Origin: Amphimedon queenslandica
Taxonomy: Eukaryota; Porifera; Demospongiae; Haplosclerida; Niphatidae
Length of the DNA stretch: 46,186 nucleotides
Direction of reading: 5' to 3'
Assembly (NCBI RefSeq): GCF_000090795.2
Contig: NW_003546259.1
Span: 194,778-240,963 of the forward strand
The notes under the pieces are model-generated. The model was not told the origin of the DNA and ran no database searches. It worked only from the letters and a program-made list of their open reading frames with translations. Shown one piece after another: positions 22,150-33,737 of the stretch. Numbering within the stretch: position 1 is the first letter of the stretch; every line of letters starts with the position of its first letter. The translations under genes were made by a program, and so were the position numbers.

Positions 22150-23530
22150 TCATTTCAACTAACCGTACTACGCATGTATAGTTATGCATTGTGTGTAAGT
22201 GGGCTATTGTTATGATAGTGATATTGTGTTATTATTGTACAAGACTAGCGGGCTCCATGCTATTTGGAACCCTGATTAGTGACTAAAACATCAAAGATAA
22301 TTATGCATAGGTAGTTTAATTATAGCTAATCTACAGAAAACTGCTGTAAATTAGTATTTGGTACAAGGAAGAGTATGAGTGCTATAGGCAAAGACTCCAT
22401 TCAACATTTGGTGTACATTAACAACTGGGTTACCATAATAATTTTTAACAGCAGCAAAATAAAAAACCTTTTACAATAGTACACTCCAGCATGCTTTATT
22501 TTTAAAGGTGTATTGACCACAAAATGTCAGTCACGATGCAACTTAAATCTACTGGAAACAGTGAGACTGTGAGTGCAACTGCTTCGTAAAACACTATAAC
22601 ACTAAAGCTAATGTAGGACCTCAACTTACTCATATTACAAGCTGAATATTGTGGCTGTATCGGTGGATTCAATGCTATGGAACGTGTTGTGATATGGCTA
22701 TTTTGCTTGGGTGTGGTGATTGGTGAGTCAATAAGCTCTAGGTTTCCAATTACACTGATAAAGTGCAAGAAAAAGTTTTCCTTTTTTTCTATACATTTCC
22801 TTCAAAAGGTTTCCAAATCGGGTGCACCACAAGTTTAATGGAAACCACACCTTCACTCCTAAATTGGATGGATCTGGCATGAGCGCATTGTGAATTGTCA
22901 ATTTGTTTTTGTGATATTGTTGTAAGCATAAATACAGTGTATGGGGATTGGAAAAACTCGGATAATTAATGACTGATGAGCATTATGGGTTGATTTGATT
23001 AAAAATGGCCACCCTATAGATGTTCAAGTTACAAAACCCGTTTATTTCATATTTCTTGACGCTGCAGTATCACTGACACTTGATAACAATTCTATAACAT
23101 AAAAACTAATGGTTGGAATGAAATAAAAGTTGCATGCATAGCAAGTTTATTAAAAATAATCAATAAACGGCAGTATTCTTTACTTTGCAGAAACAGCCTT
23201 CCAAATATCATCCACGGGACAAAAATAGTCACTTTATTGTAGCTCATTACATTGGAGAGATTCCTAAGGAAAAATACTAAAGCCTCAAATTTTCGTTATT
23301 AGTCATAGCGAAGTTGCGATAGGGAGAAATTCCACCATAGGTCTGACTATTCTTGATGTCCTCAATGAAACATGGCTTTAAAGAAAATGAAGATAAGAAA
23401 CACCCATAATCTTGACAATTCCTCAATAGCTTTTGTGCCATCCATGTAGAAGCTAGAGGAAGAAAAGATTTGAAACATACTAAAATGGATATGGCTGTGG
23501 CTAGAGTTCTGGTAACGGGACACAGTTTTC
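22150..23530. other. Gene-poor AT-rich stretch
   Basis: No gene is supported. The 88-codon minus ORF at 22502-22768 has no recognisable motif. The words GGATTGGAAA at ~22940 and GTGGCTAGAGTTCTGG at ~23503 resemble transposon termini elsewhere in the window, but no pair was found. Confidence 0.4.
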
Positions 23531-23721
23531 AATTGCTAGAGCTCTGGCAGTCCTTTCTTCTCCCTAAATCAGCTTGTGCGCATGTGCAATAGTGCAAAAT
23601 GGAACTTAGTCTTTTTATCATGAAATACTAAACTGCAATCCCAACTCTATGACTCCGGAGGCTAAGATGTACGAGAGATGTTTATTTCTTGACCTAACAA
23701 AGTGAAAACAGTAAATTATAG

Positions 23722-24010
23722 GTGACCATAATTGACAAAAGGTACCTTATGGCGAGTAGTGAAATTTGTCTTTCTAGCCTAGGAAATCCAACTTCCTGAG
23801 CCCGAGTTATCATAAAATTACTCCACAGGATGCAAAAAGTTACCATGAAACTTTTAGAAACAATGATTGTCTAACAAAGCACTGACAGGTTGATATTTTC
23901 CATTATAACTATCAATTTTAAAATCTGCCATAAGGGCCAGGTTGATATTTTCCATTATAACTATCAATTTTAAAATCTGCCATAAGGGCCCTTTTGTCAA
24001 TTATGGTCAC
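23722..24010. mobile_element. MITE, GTGACCATAATTG family, copy 1 (nested)
   Basis: TIRs are GTGACCATAATTGACAAAAG and its reverse complement at the right end (CTTTTGTCAATTATGGTCAC). It is 289 bp and includes an internal 52-bp tandem duplication. It aligns along its whole length with copy 2 at 44161-44397 read in the opposite direction, for example AAATCCAACTTCCTGAGC and AACTTTTAGAAACAAT. It sits between the arms of the foldback element, so it inserted later than that element or is part of it. Flanks AATTATAG/AATTAGGA are similar but not identical. Confidence 0.85.
23887..23990. repeat. Two-copy tandem repeat, 52-bp unit
   Basis: The unit beginning AGGTTGATATTTTCCATTAT and ending CCATAAGGGCC is repeated exactly at 23887 and 23939. 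The near absence of differences says this duplication is young compared with the surrounding MITE. Confidence 0.9.
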
Positions 24011-24072
24011 AATTAGGAAAAGATTAATATAAAAAAAGAAAAAAATCATTAGCTTTAGCATAGTTACACTCA

Positions 24073-24155
24073 GCAGTCCTGACCAGATTCGAACCACTGC
24101 CAACCCCCTTGCAATCCACACGAGTCTGTCCACTGCACCTCCACGATCCTGCTGC
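24073..24155 (-). repeat. tRNA-derived relic (SINE-like)
   Basis: On the minus strand this carries a B-box-like GGTTCGAATCT (24095-24085), preceded by GTGCAGTGGACAGACTCGTG, which resembles a D-arm/A-box region. The ends GCAG/CTGC could pair weakly. A truncated second copy of the same 5' half (CTTGCAATACACACGAGTCT) is at 24391-24443, directly beyond the foldback right arm. I read these as tRNA-derived SINE pieces, not functional tRNA genes. Confidence 0.45.
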
Positions 24156-24449
24156 TTCTATGCCAAAGCTTATGATTTATTTTCTTATTTCATCAACAAT
24201 GTTTTACTATTTTTTACTTTTTTTGCTTTGTTAGCTAAAGAAAGAAACACCCTCTCGAACATCTTAGCCTCTAAAGTCATAGGGTTGGGATTGGGGTTTA
24301 GTGTTTCTTTATAAAAAGACTATGTTCCATTTTGCACTATTGCGCATGCGCACAAGCTGATTTGCGGAGTAAAAAGGACTGATAGAGTTCTTGCAATACA
24401 CACGAGTCTGTCCAATGCACCACCACGACCCTGCTGCTTCACCATCTCT

Positions 24450-26450
24450 GGTTGTTGTATTTATAGTCAATTTCTATAATAATTCAAAGTATTATTGATG
24501 CTGGGGTGGGGCCACAGTATAATAGGGGCAGTAGCTCTGAATAACCATGTCTGGTTACAGGACTTCTATCCACTTCAAATGGATATATTGCAATGAGTAC
24601 CAGTTTATAGAATACCTTCGAAACAGAGCATTATGCAGCTAAAGTTTTCTCTGAATGAGGCCCACTGAAATCTTAAAAAGTCATTAGTCAAACGACTCTA
24701 TTGGGACTTTTCTGAAGAATATCTCTCAACATCTATTTTTAACCCATAGCATGCCTAGGTTCTTTCACAATTTTTGTTGTCTCATTGAAATGTTAAGGAA
24801 AGGATGACGTGGTACTGGCCCGTTTCCAATCCCTGTCACTATGCTGTGCATAAGTGAGTGTCACGTTGTTGTTACTTGTATGACGAAAAACTAGCTTTGA
24901 GGTTCGTCAATTTTAATCATTTTGTGATTACAAATTATTTCTGTAGATGCCTAAACGGATCTAACCGTAAACTTTACGATCCTACCCAAAAGGAGACTAC
25001 GTTTCGTGGAATTGGCAATAAAAAGATGGAACAAGGTTTGTTAAAGAAATAAAACTACCCCTTAGCCAGAGTAAAGAGGAGGATTAGGAGGGTGTGTTGA
25101 GTTTTAATGAATTAGAATGTTGCAAAAATTAGATCACCTATATCACAAGCCACATTTAATGATAAATGACAGTCTTGTTTTGTAAAAATTAAATCACAGC
25201 AAATATTTAAAACACAAAAATTTTTTACCACCCCATGTATAGCATTGAGTGGTTCATAAAACCCAACCAGCAATCAAAAATTGCTTCCCTTCCCCAGTCT
25301 TACTTAACTTGTCCTTAAGCTTCCTGTATTCATGCTTTAATTTTTTAATCTTCTCCCGACATTGTAAAAGTGATCAGTTGTATCCAGCTTCCTTCAATTT
25401 CTTAGATACCTTCTCAAATATGTTTGTTATGAGTACAGCCTTTCTGTTGCTCCTGAATTGATTCATCGCTCCAAATTTAGATTAACTTCAGTGTTTCCAA
25501 TCGGGACCAAGTTGCCATTTTCCCCCAAGTGCTTATAAAATATGATTATTAAAACGAATAAAATTTATGTGACCCGCGTCTGGACGTGATAATGTTTAAA
25601 CTAGTAAATAAACATGGGTTGAACTAGGCTGGCCTGGTATAGAAATCAAGGCCAGCCTGGTTCAGTTCGGTTTGCTTTAGCACTTGTTTACATCTATTTA
25701 ATTTTCAGTTATTACTATGCTGAACTGGGTTGACCCGGGATAGTGGGCTAGTGTAAACACAGTATCATTTTGTAGAGATAACTCTAGAGTACTGTTGCAA
25801 AACATTCTTCCTTTTTGCTCAAGATATCTGCTGTAGCAATGTATCTATTTGCAGCTTAAATTCGGTGTTTTATGAATTAGTGATAAATATTGATCACACT
25901 TACTATATTTAATTCCATATTTTGTTTTGTACAACCTATTGCAAAGAAATGGTGTTGGCAACCTCCGCTGTGTTGTGTAACTATTACAAATGTGTGATAG
26001 CTAATGTTACAGACCCTTTGCTTTTTATGTTAAGGGTACAAAACAAACGTCTCAAACTAATCAGTAAATTGATCATTACATATAGACGTCATCATTTTTG
26101 CAAACAAACTATAGTGGGCGACCTCCACATTTTGGTTCTGTAATTATTAATAATTAAATCATGTACTCTCATCTGTCTATCACTCTTGAGATAAGGGTAC
26201 AAAACAAAATGTTGTTAAAACCATTCACATGTCACAGCAAATAATCACAGCAAATGATGATGCTAGCTACATATAAATTTGTCTGGGGATAGATTCATGT
26301 CTCCGCTTCATTTGCAATAAATAGTGGTGTACTGTCTGAAACAACTGCTGGAATGACAGGTGTCATAAGGACAGTTCTTGCTGCAAGACAGCATCCATTC
26401 CTAGACGCAAATGTCAACCTGCATCCGTCTCCTAGCGATGTACAATTAGA
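24450..26450. other. Gene-poor region with short inverted repeats
   Basis: No gene is supported. At about 25580-25770 there is an imperfect inverted repeat (TGTTTAAACTAG versus CTAGTGTAAACAC) around GGCTGGCCTGG / CCAGCCTGG words, possibly a decayed MITE. GTTTCCAATCCCTGTCACTA at ~24822 resembles P-element-type ends. A short plus frame at ~26340-26440 (TGVIRTVLAARQHPF) reads like protein but has no partner. Confidence 0.4.
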
Positions 26451-26451
26451 T

Positions 26452-26490
26452 GCCCATTTCCAATCCCTTTTGTTTACCCTATTATCTATG
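26452..26490 (-). repeat. Solo P-element-like terminal repeat
   Basis: Reverse-complemented it reads CATAGATAATAGGGTAAACA followed by AAAGGGATTGGAAAT. This aligns with the 40-bp TIR of the P-type element at 36801 (CATAGATAGTGCAGTAAATG, then AAAGAGATTGGAAAC). No convincing partner end or flanking duplication was found, so it is a relic end or a related non-autonomous element. Confidence 0.5.
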
Positions 26491-27009
26491 ATTTAAATTA
26501 TTCATCCAGTGACACACTTGGCTATAACTCTCAAATTTTCAGTGATTTTAAAAATTATTTTTCATTAATAATGATAATGATAATGATAATCATTGTAATA
26601 CTAATGAAAACCTCAATTTCCACAATTTCTTAAGCCTGTATTTTTCTTCTTTTTTCAAGAGGTTTATCTAGGTGAGACAAGCCGTCTGCTAAATTAAGAA
26701 CCTGTGCTACCAAAGAATATTTGAACTATTTTGCTGAAGTTATTGATTTATACCTCTTTTTTTCCTTTTATATTTGCTTTTAGGTTTTGCAAAATCTATG
26801 AAAAAATATTCAATTTCAATACTTTTTAATTATAATTCTAGATCCTAGAAATGCTGCATTGTTAATTTTAAAACAGATAATCTATGTTCATAGGTAATAC
26901 CAAAAGTAAATCTTAATAGATATTACCCCGCCCAAAGGTGAGCCCAAAAGTGTACTTTAATTTTGAAAGTAACAGCTTCAGTAACAGTGAAAATTACGAA
27001 ATCATTTGT

Positions 27010-27082
27010 TTCACTTACTAGTATCAGTTACTCTGCCATTCACGACCCATTGATAGGAGTGGGAAGGCACACCAATTAAAAT
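27010..27082 (-). CDS. Ig-like exon fragment (possible)
   Basis: The minus strand reads VPSHSYQWVVNGRVTDTS, which has the Y-x-W...NG look of an immunoglobulin-like beta-strand C region. It ends at AG|TAAGTG, a weak donor. It lies directly downstream, on the minus strand, of the repeated microexons at 27083-27780, so both may belong to one decayed cell-surface gene. The family call is tentative. Confidence 0.3.
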
Positions 27083-27790
27083 AAGATGGTAAGTCAACAT
27101 CATTTCTTACTTTCTACTAACCTGTCTCTAGAATCAGTAAATCTAAAATACAAGTGACACGTAGGTCAAATCAATAATGATATGTACATACCTTTTTCTC
27201 CTACTGTAACGTCAGTACCACCTCGAGTAAGAGTGTTAGTTTCAGCTGGAGTGACAAGATGGTGAGTCAATATCATTTGACACTTTTTACTAACCTGTCT
27301 CTAGAATCAGTCAATCTAAAAAACAATAGTCAGACGTAGGTCAAATAAATAAAGATATGACATACCTTTTTTCCTACTGTAGCGTCAGTACCACCTTGAG
27401 TAAGAGCATCAGTACCAGCTAGAGTAAGAAGATGGCAAGTCAACATTATTTCACACTTTATACTAACCTATCTCTAGAATCAGTAAATCTAAAATACAAT
27501 GGCGACACGTAGGTCAAACAATAAAGATAAGACAACTTTTTTCCTACTGTAGCGTCAGTACCACCAGGAGTAAGAGTGGCAGTACCAGCTAGATTAAGAT
27601 GGTGAGTCAACATCATTTCACACTTCTCACTAACCTATCTCTAGGATCAGTAAATCTAAAAATACAATAGTGACAGGTATGTCAAATCACACCTTTTCCT
27701 ACTGTAGTTTCAGTACCAGCTGGAGTAAGATGGTGCGTCAACATTATTTCATACATTTTACTAACCTGTCTCTGTTATCAACTTAGCATT
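27083..27790 (-). repeat. Tandem array of microexon plus intron modules (131-173 bp, 4-5 copies)
   Basis: AAGATGG recurs at 27083, 27256, 27429, 27596 and 27727 (periods 173, 173, 167, 131). On the minus strand four modules hold an exon-like block between an acceptor (CTCCAG or similar) and a donor (G|GTATGT or G|GTGTGA). The blocks are 27192-27245 (54 nt, ETNTLTRGGTDVTVGEK), 27366-27418 (53 nt), 27536-27588 (53 nt, donor damaged) and 27693-27719 (27 nt, GTETTVGK). The 54- and 27-nt versions keep phase. The two 53-nt ones have a 1-nt loss in the A-run. The repeat unit covers intron as well as exon. This looks like exon duplication in a repetitive extracellular protein, partly decayed. Confidence 0.6.
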
Positions 27791-28079
27791 TGTGCTACCT
27801 GTACAAAGATACTTGTGTACCTGTAGTCAACTTTGGACTATGCTGTGCAGCTTAACACATTATATGGAGGTCTGTTTGTTGTTTAATAAAACTATGACAG
27901 ATTGTGTCACATCTTGTCCTTTAATTGTTAATTCCTCTTTTAAGTGGAGGGATAGAGTTCGACATCAGAAAATCTTTGTTTCTTGGGTATACCCTGCATC
28001 AGTCTTTATAATGGCCTATTAACGTAACGTTATGAGCAATAAATAACAACACTTACATACTTTTCTGATAATTGAAACA

Positions 28080-29840
28080 TTGTGGGTCAATTGTTTGGCT
28101 ATTTCCAGCAAAGCAACTGCTACTACCTCCTTACCCTTAACATTCACATCTCCACATACAAATTGTAGTACCTATAAAGCAGTAATACTTCATTGATAGG
28201 ATTACCAAGGCAATGACAGACTTTGTGTAATGACATGTTTCTGATCACGCATGCTATGTCAGAAATAGTGCCTTTCAAGACATGCTCATTAGAGACTGAC
28301 TGTTGTTCTATAATGTGGAAACCTTCAATATTGTAAAAGATTCATACACTGATTACCATCAGACAGAGATTTAATGAATAGGAGTGTTTCATTAGCATCA
28401 GATCCTCCAACAATAAGTAACTGAAATTTAAAATTTGTAAATTAGTGGTATTAAAATAGATCCAGAGCACCTGCGAGACACACAGGGATAGATGAGCCCA
28501 AACATTACGGGTCCTCCCTCTGATGCATTGCAGCTTCTCCTTTGCTTTGTTCAACTTTTTCCTGTTGCTCAACACACTTCTCTGCCTAACTAACCAGTTA
28601 AACATAGTCGACATTTTGCCACTACATATGATATTATGTAATTTGTCGAAATCTTGTTGGGGTGCAATGGCAGGCTTTGAAAATGGTACAATGTTGACTC
28701 TTGAGGTTACTCTAAACATGATATTGATGGAATGAGTCACAAATCTGTCACTACCTTTCTTCATTTTTGGATAAGAAGTTGATGCATATTAAAGGAATTG
28801 ACTCAAGAGTCTTTTTTTACATTTTCCTACCTGCCGCTTGTTGTATAGATATACTATCATTTCAGCCAGATCACAGCCTTTTGGTAGTGGATCATCACTT
28901 GCAAAGGGCAGTGTGCTACTGCTTGTCCTCTCCAATATGAAGGAATCCGTAATGCTTTCTTAAATTGAGTTATGTCTGAGTCCTAAAAACAATCAGAGTT
29001 AAAAATAAGTGATCTTGGAATACTTAGTTGTGATAAAGCTATTTTTAAGGCTGTGCTTTTTCCTGTTTTAGATGGGCCATAGGCAGCCACAATTGCACAT
29101 GATATAACAAAAGAATAATGCAGCATTAAAATCATGCTTGACACTAGTATGCATGCTGCATGGTAATTGTGTTGAAAAACGTGTCTCTTGACATCAAAAA
29201 GCCTGATAAACAAACAAAATGTACATTATTCAACAAGCCATTATGTACATGTACACCTACCTCTTAACTATAGATCTATCGAATTCTGAATTGATTTTTA
29301 TTTGAGGTATTAAATCTGGCACTCTTATTGATGGTGGGAGACCCTCAGCTATTATATCTGGTAACCATACATACTCACGAGAATTGCCCCATACTAGGTT
29401 ACCATCAATGTCCATTTGAATTTCTTCACTTACAACCCACACTGCACTATTTGGTTGCAGCCCAATAATGGAGGCTGCCTTTAAAATGGGTGTTGTTGTG
29501 ACACTGTTTCTTATGAATAGAATGAAGAGTGCAAATTGGTGCTCATTTAATGCTAGTGTCGTTACCCACTACCAAAACTTGAGTTTAACTGACTCATGAA
29601 ACTCGATTTGTAGGATGCTCCCTCCACTGTGAAGTAACATTTTCTACAATAAATGCATATGTGTACATGCATTGTGTATTTATGCACAATCTTATTTACC
29701 TCTTTTTCCAGTCAATGGCCCTCTTTACAACAGCCATATATCCTGTGTTCCTTTTGGCCTCTACAAAAGCAACCTATCTTATGGCAAAATCACCTTTCAG
29801 TGTTGATTGAGGATTGCTACATCTCATGTTCCTGCACATG
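28080..29840 (-). pseudogene. P-loop NTPase gene (DUF927-like family), multi-exon, damaged
   Basis: Exon pieces in minus-strand order: EAKRNTGYMAVVKRAIDWKK (~29770-29702, between TTTTGTAG and GAG|GTAAATAAG). Then an exon to 29257 with ALNEHQFALFILFIRNSV, AASIIGLQPNSAVWVVSEE and SREYVWLPDIIAEGLPPSI; it has one internal stop near 29574. Next (29213-28983, acceptor TTTATCAG) comes KRHVFQHNYHAACILVSSM and Walker A GPSKTGKST. Then SSSTLPFASDDPLPKGCDL and EMIVYLYNKRQ|GTAGG (~28920-28828, frame change). Last are FRVTSRVNIVPFSKPAI (28764 down), KAKEKLQCIRG, LLIVGGSDANETLLF and VCGDVNVKGKEVVAVALLE to about 28090. I recall this order (EYVWLD, NYLPAL, GP-x-GKST, LP-x-x-IDDP, VVSRI-L-IPF) from unnamed sponge proteins related to DUF927 helicase-like ATPases. 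Cellular role unknown. The stop and frame changes suggest a pseudogene or mobile-element relic. Confidence 0.55.
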
Positions 29841-29849
29841 CATATGCTT

Positions 29850-30320
29850 GGATTCTCCCAGTCAATTACAAAACGAGTCTAGCATGTGAATTAAAAACTC
29901 CTGATTATATGTACATTTTAAAGGGTAAATTCAGTGTATACACATATCAGCTGGACCCAAGTATAGCTATAATTATTTAGATCTACTCACTGTCCTTTCT
30001 CCTCTCCTCCTCTTTGTTCCCAATTCACTAGCTTGACTGCTTTATTTGGTACTAATTTCAGTTACTTTTATCACTTTGTCATGTTTAAGAAATCATCTAC
30101 ATGTAACATCACAACTATTTTAATTTTAGTATATAAAATTACAATGCTTACACATGAACCAGCTCTGCCGTCTTAATAAGAACTAACAGGTCGTGATGGT
30201 GTTTTCATACCAGTACAGCAAGTATATTATGGACGAGATAGAGCAGTAATGAGCTAGCTTCAAAAGTGAGGGTCGAGAAACCAGAGCTCTTTAAGATGTC
30301 CAGAACTCATGAACTGTCAG
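29850..30320. other. Intergenic stretch
   Basis: No supported coding sequence. The short plus ORF at 29653-29889 is antisense to the P-loop gene exon and cysteine-rich by chance. Confidence 0.35.
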
Positions 30321-30332
30321 CAGAACTATAAT

Positions 30333-30700
30333 GCAGCAATCCAGCTAGCAGCAGGATTAGACTACAGCAGGGTTACAAGGAGGAGCAGAGCAACTACAAA
30401 AGAGATAGTGTAGTGGTAGCTAGAAGAGATAAGAGTGCAGCAATCCAGCTATAGCAGCAGGACTACAAGGAGGCAGCTGCAGGAGTACAGCAAATAGAAA
30501 AGAAATAGACAGTGCTGTAATGAGCAGTGACACCTAGAGTAGCTGCTAAACACCAGAAGCAGACTCGACAGCTCTTGAAGTCGAGAACGTGAACTATGAG
30601 CATACTAAGTGCAGCAATCCAGCTAGCAGTGGGATTACAAGGAGTACAGCAGCTATAAAAGAGATGGTGCTGCAATGAGCAGTGGCAGCCCGAGTGAGTG
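30333..30700. repeat. Dispersed direct repeats, GCAGCAATCCAGCTAGCAGC family
   Basis: Three degenerate copies begin at about 30333, 30438 and 30612. Each has GCAGCAATCCAGCTA followed by an AGCAGGAYTACAAGGAG-type word and then TACAGCA...AAAGAGATAG. They are spaced about 105 and 174 bases apart. They look like a decayed tandem array. No coding sequence is supported within it. Confidence 0.6.
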
Positions 30701-31390
30701 AGGGTCTGGCTTATGGAAAAACCAGTAACACAGCAGTGTGTGACAGGTTATAGTTGACTCTATAGCTGGTAAACAGCAGCAGACCAGAGGTCATTGAGAA
30801 GTCAAGAATGCAAACTGTGAGCAACATGTAGAGATGGCAATAATTTATGTAATGCCCAGCTAGCAGACAGCTGCAATCGGATTATTACAGTCCACTGCAT
30901 GATATTATGGTACGTTGTCAATTGCAACAATATTATATGGAATAACAATGGTATGGTAATAATAAGTAAGTGCAATATAAAATAGAATAGATAAATAGAT
31001 CTAGTGTTACAAAAACGAAATTAGAACACATGCAAAAATGGTGAAAGACTGGAAAAAAATTAATGTCAAGGCCCACAGGTGTCTTTGCACACACAAACAA
31101 GAAATCAAAGCAAGGCAACAAGTAATACATGAACTGTTTATAACGAAAATGATGATAAGGTAGTGACCAATTTACCTTGGTCGTTCATTATTTAGTCAAC
31201 GTGAGGCTACTTGAGCAACCTTTCAGCCACCATACGAGAGGTAGATGTGATAAACGAGGTAGAGACATATACTTACCCTTTAACACATAGTGACATGTGC
31301 GTGGCACAAGTCATCTGGAGTGTGAGAAAGTATTAGTATTCCATCATCGTAAGACAAAGATAAGGCTATGACAAAAATAAGGAGAATACA
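30700..31390. other. Intergenic stretch
   Basis: AT-rich, no supported gene. The minus ORF 30933-31130 is hydrophobic/aromatic by base composition and has no motif. Confidence 0.35.
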
Positions 31391-31392
31391 CA

Positions 31393-31643
31393 TGTACACA
31401 GCCAATCATGGTTCATTTTGCCTGATATCAGGCATAGACCATTAATTTGGGCAAGCAGTCCTGGTACAATCATGGGGTCAGCCACAATACAGGCATGTTA
31501 GGCATATATACTGGATCAGGCCAGACCAGCTTTCATGATTCAGCAGTGATAGTCAACAGGGCTGCACCAGTACTAATATCAGGCTTGAGTCATTAATTTT
31601 GGGCAACACTTGAATCAGGCCTGAATATATTTGGCTGTGTACA
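31393..31643. mobile_element. Candidate 251-bp MITE with TGTACACAGCCAA ends
   Basis: TGTACACAGCCAA at 31393 is the exact inverted partner of TTGGCTGTGTACA at 31631-31643. The inside carries two diverged direct copies of ATCAGGC...CATTAATTTTGGGCAA (about 31427 and 31577). A target duplication is not clear. No coding capacity. Confidence 0.6.
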
Positions 31644-32097
31644 TTTGAAATGTGTGTGTACAGTACACTGACCTTGAACATGTCCTCTTTATGATGACTA
31701 GTAAAGAATTCAGAATGTGGCCTTGTGCATACCTCTTCAGATTCGACTCTTCCCTAGTGAAAGGACACAAATTTTATAAATTAAAAAAAATTAAAATGCA
31801 TTTACAGTACAGTCAAATTAAAAAAAACCATAATTGATAGGAATCAGCTCAAACTAGATACAAGTGTAAGAGCATATATATGTAATTCTCATTTAGCCAT
31901 CATTGAAAGAATTCGGCCTGAGATCAGAAGTGTGTGTGGATACATAGTATACCGTAATCAATAGCACATCAGACTTCATGAAATAATAGTCACTAACTTT
32001 GACACCATTCATTCACAATTACATTTATAAGTTGTACAAGTATAAGTAACTCACAATCTAATCAAGTTGACATTTTGTTATTAGAGCTACATGTACA

Positions 32098-32180
32098 ACC
32101 GAGTTAGAACTGGTTATCAGAGGTAACCTGGAGGTAACCTTTACACCTGCAGAGGTAACCTTTACACCAGAGCTAACCTT
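32098..32180. repeat. Short GAGGTAACCT repeats
   Basis: GAGGTAACCTTTACACC and close variants occur three times in 80 bases (about 32117, 32140 and 32160, the last as AGCTAACCTT). Local duplication only. Confidence 0.6.
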
Positions 32181-33334
32181 ATCGGGCGAGGGGGGATCAG
32201 GGGAGGAAGGATGCTGCACATATTTCTATATGTACCTGTCAAAGAGAATCTATTGACATCTTTTTAGATGCATTCTCTAGGGAAAATTTACAAATAATTC
32301 TCCATATTAATGATGTAGTAAAAATTATTAAAATAAAGACTTCTATCCAGTTTCAGTTTCACAAAATTTCTGTACAGGACTTCAAACGAACACACCATAC
32401 ACATGTACAAAAAGCTCAGAAAAACAAATTGTGGTAACCATTATCGGAGTTCACCTATCAGTGTACAATATTTACTTGCATGAATAAGCTGCGGTACCTT
32501 TCAAATAGTCCTCATCACATTGAGGTATATATCAAGATAACCAGTTTGAGATGGATCATAGCTGGCACACCATTCTACAAACATAGATGTATATTTGTAA
32601 TTGTATTATTATGAAGTAAATGGTTTACTTCTGTAGTGTAATGACAATTACAGCTGTCTCATTTGATAATTGGAGTCTACATCAAAAGATAGAAAAATAA
32701 AAAGCATGTGAGAAAGGAAGTAGTAACACTGAATATTTTTTCAGTTTAAACTGAGTATACAATAGGAAACAACATGCTACTGAAGCATTTACAATCCCAA
32801 TCTAGTCAAGTGAACTTTGTGTTGTTACAGCTATATACATTTACAGCAACATGATATGGATTGGAGGGGGGTTGGCCAGGCTATAAGTAACCTTATGGGG
32901 GCAAAAAGGAAGTTACCATTTGATGTACATGTACAAGAGACTTCATCATTTTTAGGCTAGTGGTAATTTGTTCAGGGCATTAATACACAATAACAATACA
33001 GAGATCATACAATCATTGGTATACTACCTTTAAACATGTTCACTTCATGATGACTATAGCACTTACTTTAGGAACTGGCCCAAGGAATACCTCATTGATC
33101 TGTACTTGCTCTGATCTAGTGAAAGTATTCCAATTTATCAACTTTTTGGAAAGTTCAAAATACACAAAGAATTTGATCAGAATGAGCTCAAACTCTACAC
33201 ACAGCATACAAAACAGGCAGATGAAAAAATTACAAAATTGGAGATTGCTCTCGGAGCCATTATTCACAACATTTAGAGTAAGTCAAGGCTATAGCCTTTG
33301 GCGTTACTTACCATATCTGTTGATCTACTTACCA

Positions 33335-33392
33335 ACAGTGTTATAACCAGATGCTTCAGGATCAGTCAATAGCTTTACTGTGGGACTCGGCA
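33335..33392 (-). CDS. Exon-like segment, possible extracellular domain
   Basis: The minus strand reads MPSPTVKLLTDPEASGYNTV and ends at a clean TTG|GTAAGT donor. It resembles the start of an Ig/FN3-type domain (proline, alternating hydrophobics), but it is too short to assign. It lies inside the duplicated module at 31650-35450. Confidence 0.25.
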
Positions 33393-33737
33393 TTCTAACA
33401 GCAATAAGAATACATAATAGTACATACAAACAGACTAACCAGTTGATTTTGTACCAGGTGAATATCACCAGTCATAAAGGAGGACATGCAAATACATCAT
33501 ATCTTCCTTGTTCATGTTTATGATCTTCACTGTATTGCAGACGAAAGGGACAACTAATGAGTTTTTTAGGATTACTAGTGAATGCATGATCCCGAAATCA
33601 ATAAGAGCTACATAGTCGAAACAGTACAATTTAATGAATAAATTCCCACATATGAAATGACAACCTTTAGATGTACCTTTGCTAATACAGACACACACTT
33701 GATGACACCTCAACAAATAAATACATAACCAAATAAG

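Larger units (their letters stand above)
23533..24396. mobile_element. Foldback element with ~177-bp inverted arms
   Basis: The left arm 23533-23709 and the right arm 24221-24396 are inverted copies of each other. The left has TCAGCTTGTGCGCATGTGCA and the right reverse-complements to TCAGCTTGTGCGCATGCGCA. The similarity continues through CAAAATGGAACWTAGTC, CCAATCCCAAC and GAGGCTAAGATGT. The outer ends are TTGCTAGAGCTC and TTGCAAGAACTC. The interior contains a separate nested MITE (23722-24010) and a tRNA-like relic (24073-24155). No coding sequence was found. Target duplication was not identified. Confidence 0.75.

Noticed and set aside
27792..28022. 76-codon plus-strand ORF
   Set aside because: No motif. 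It lies between minus-strand exon-like blocks and its composition follows base content.
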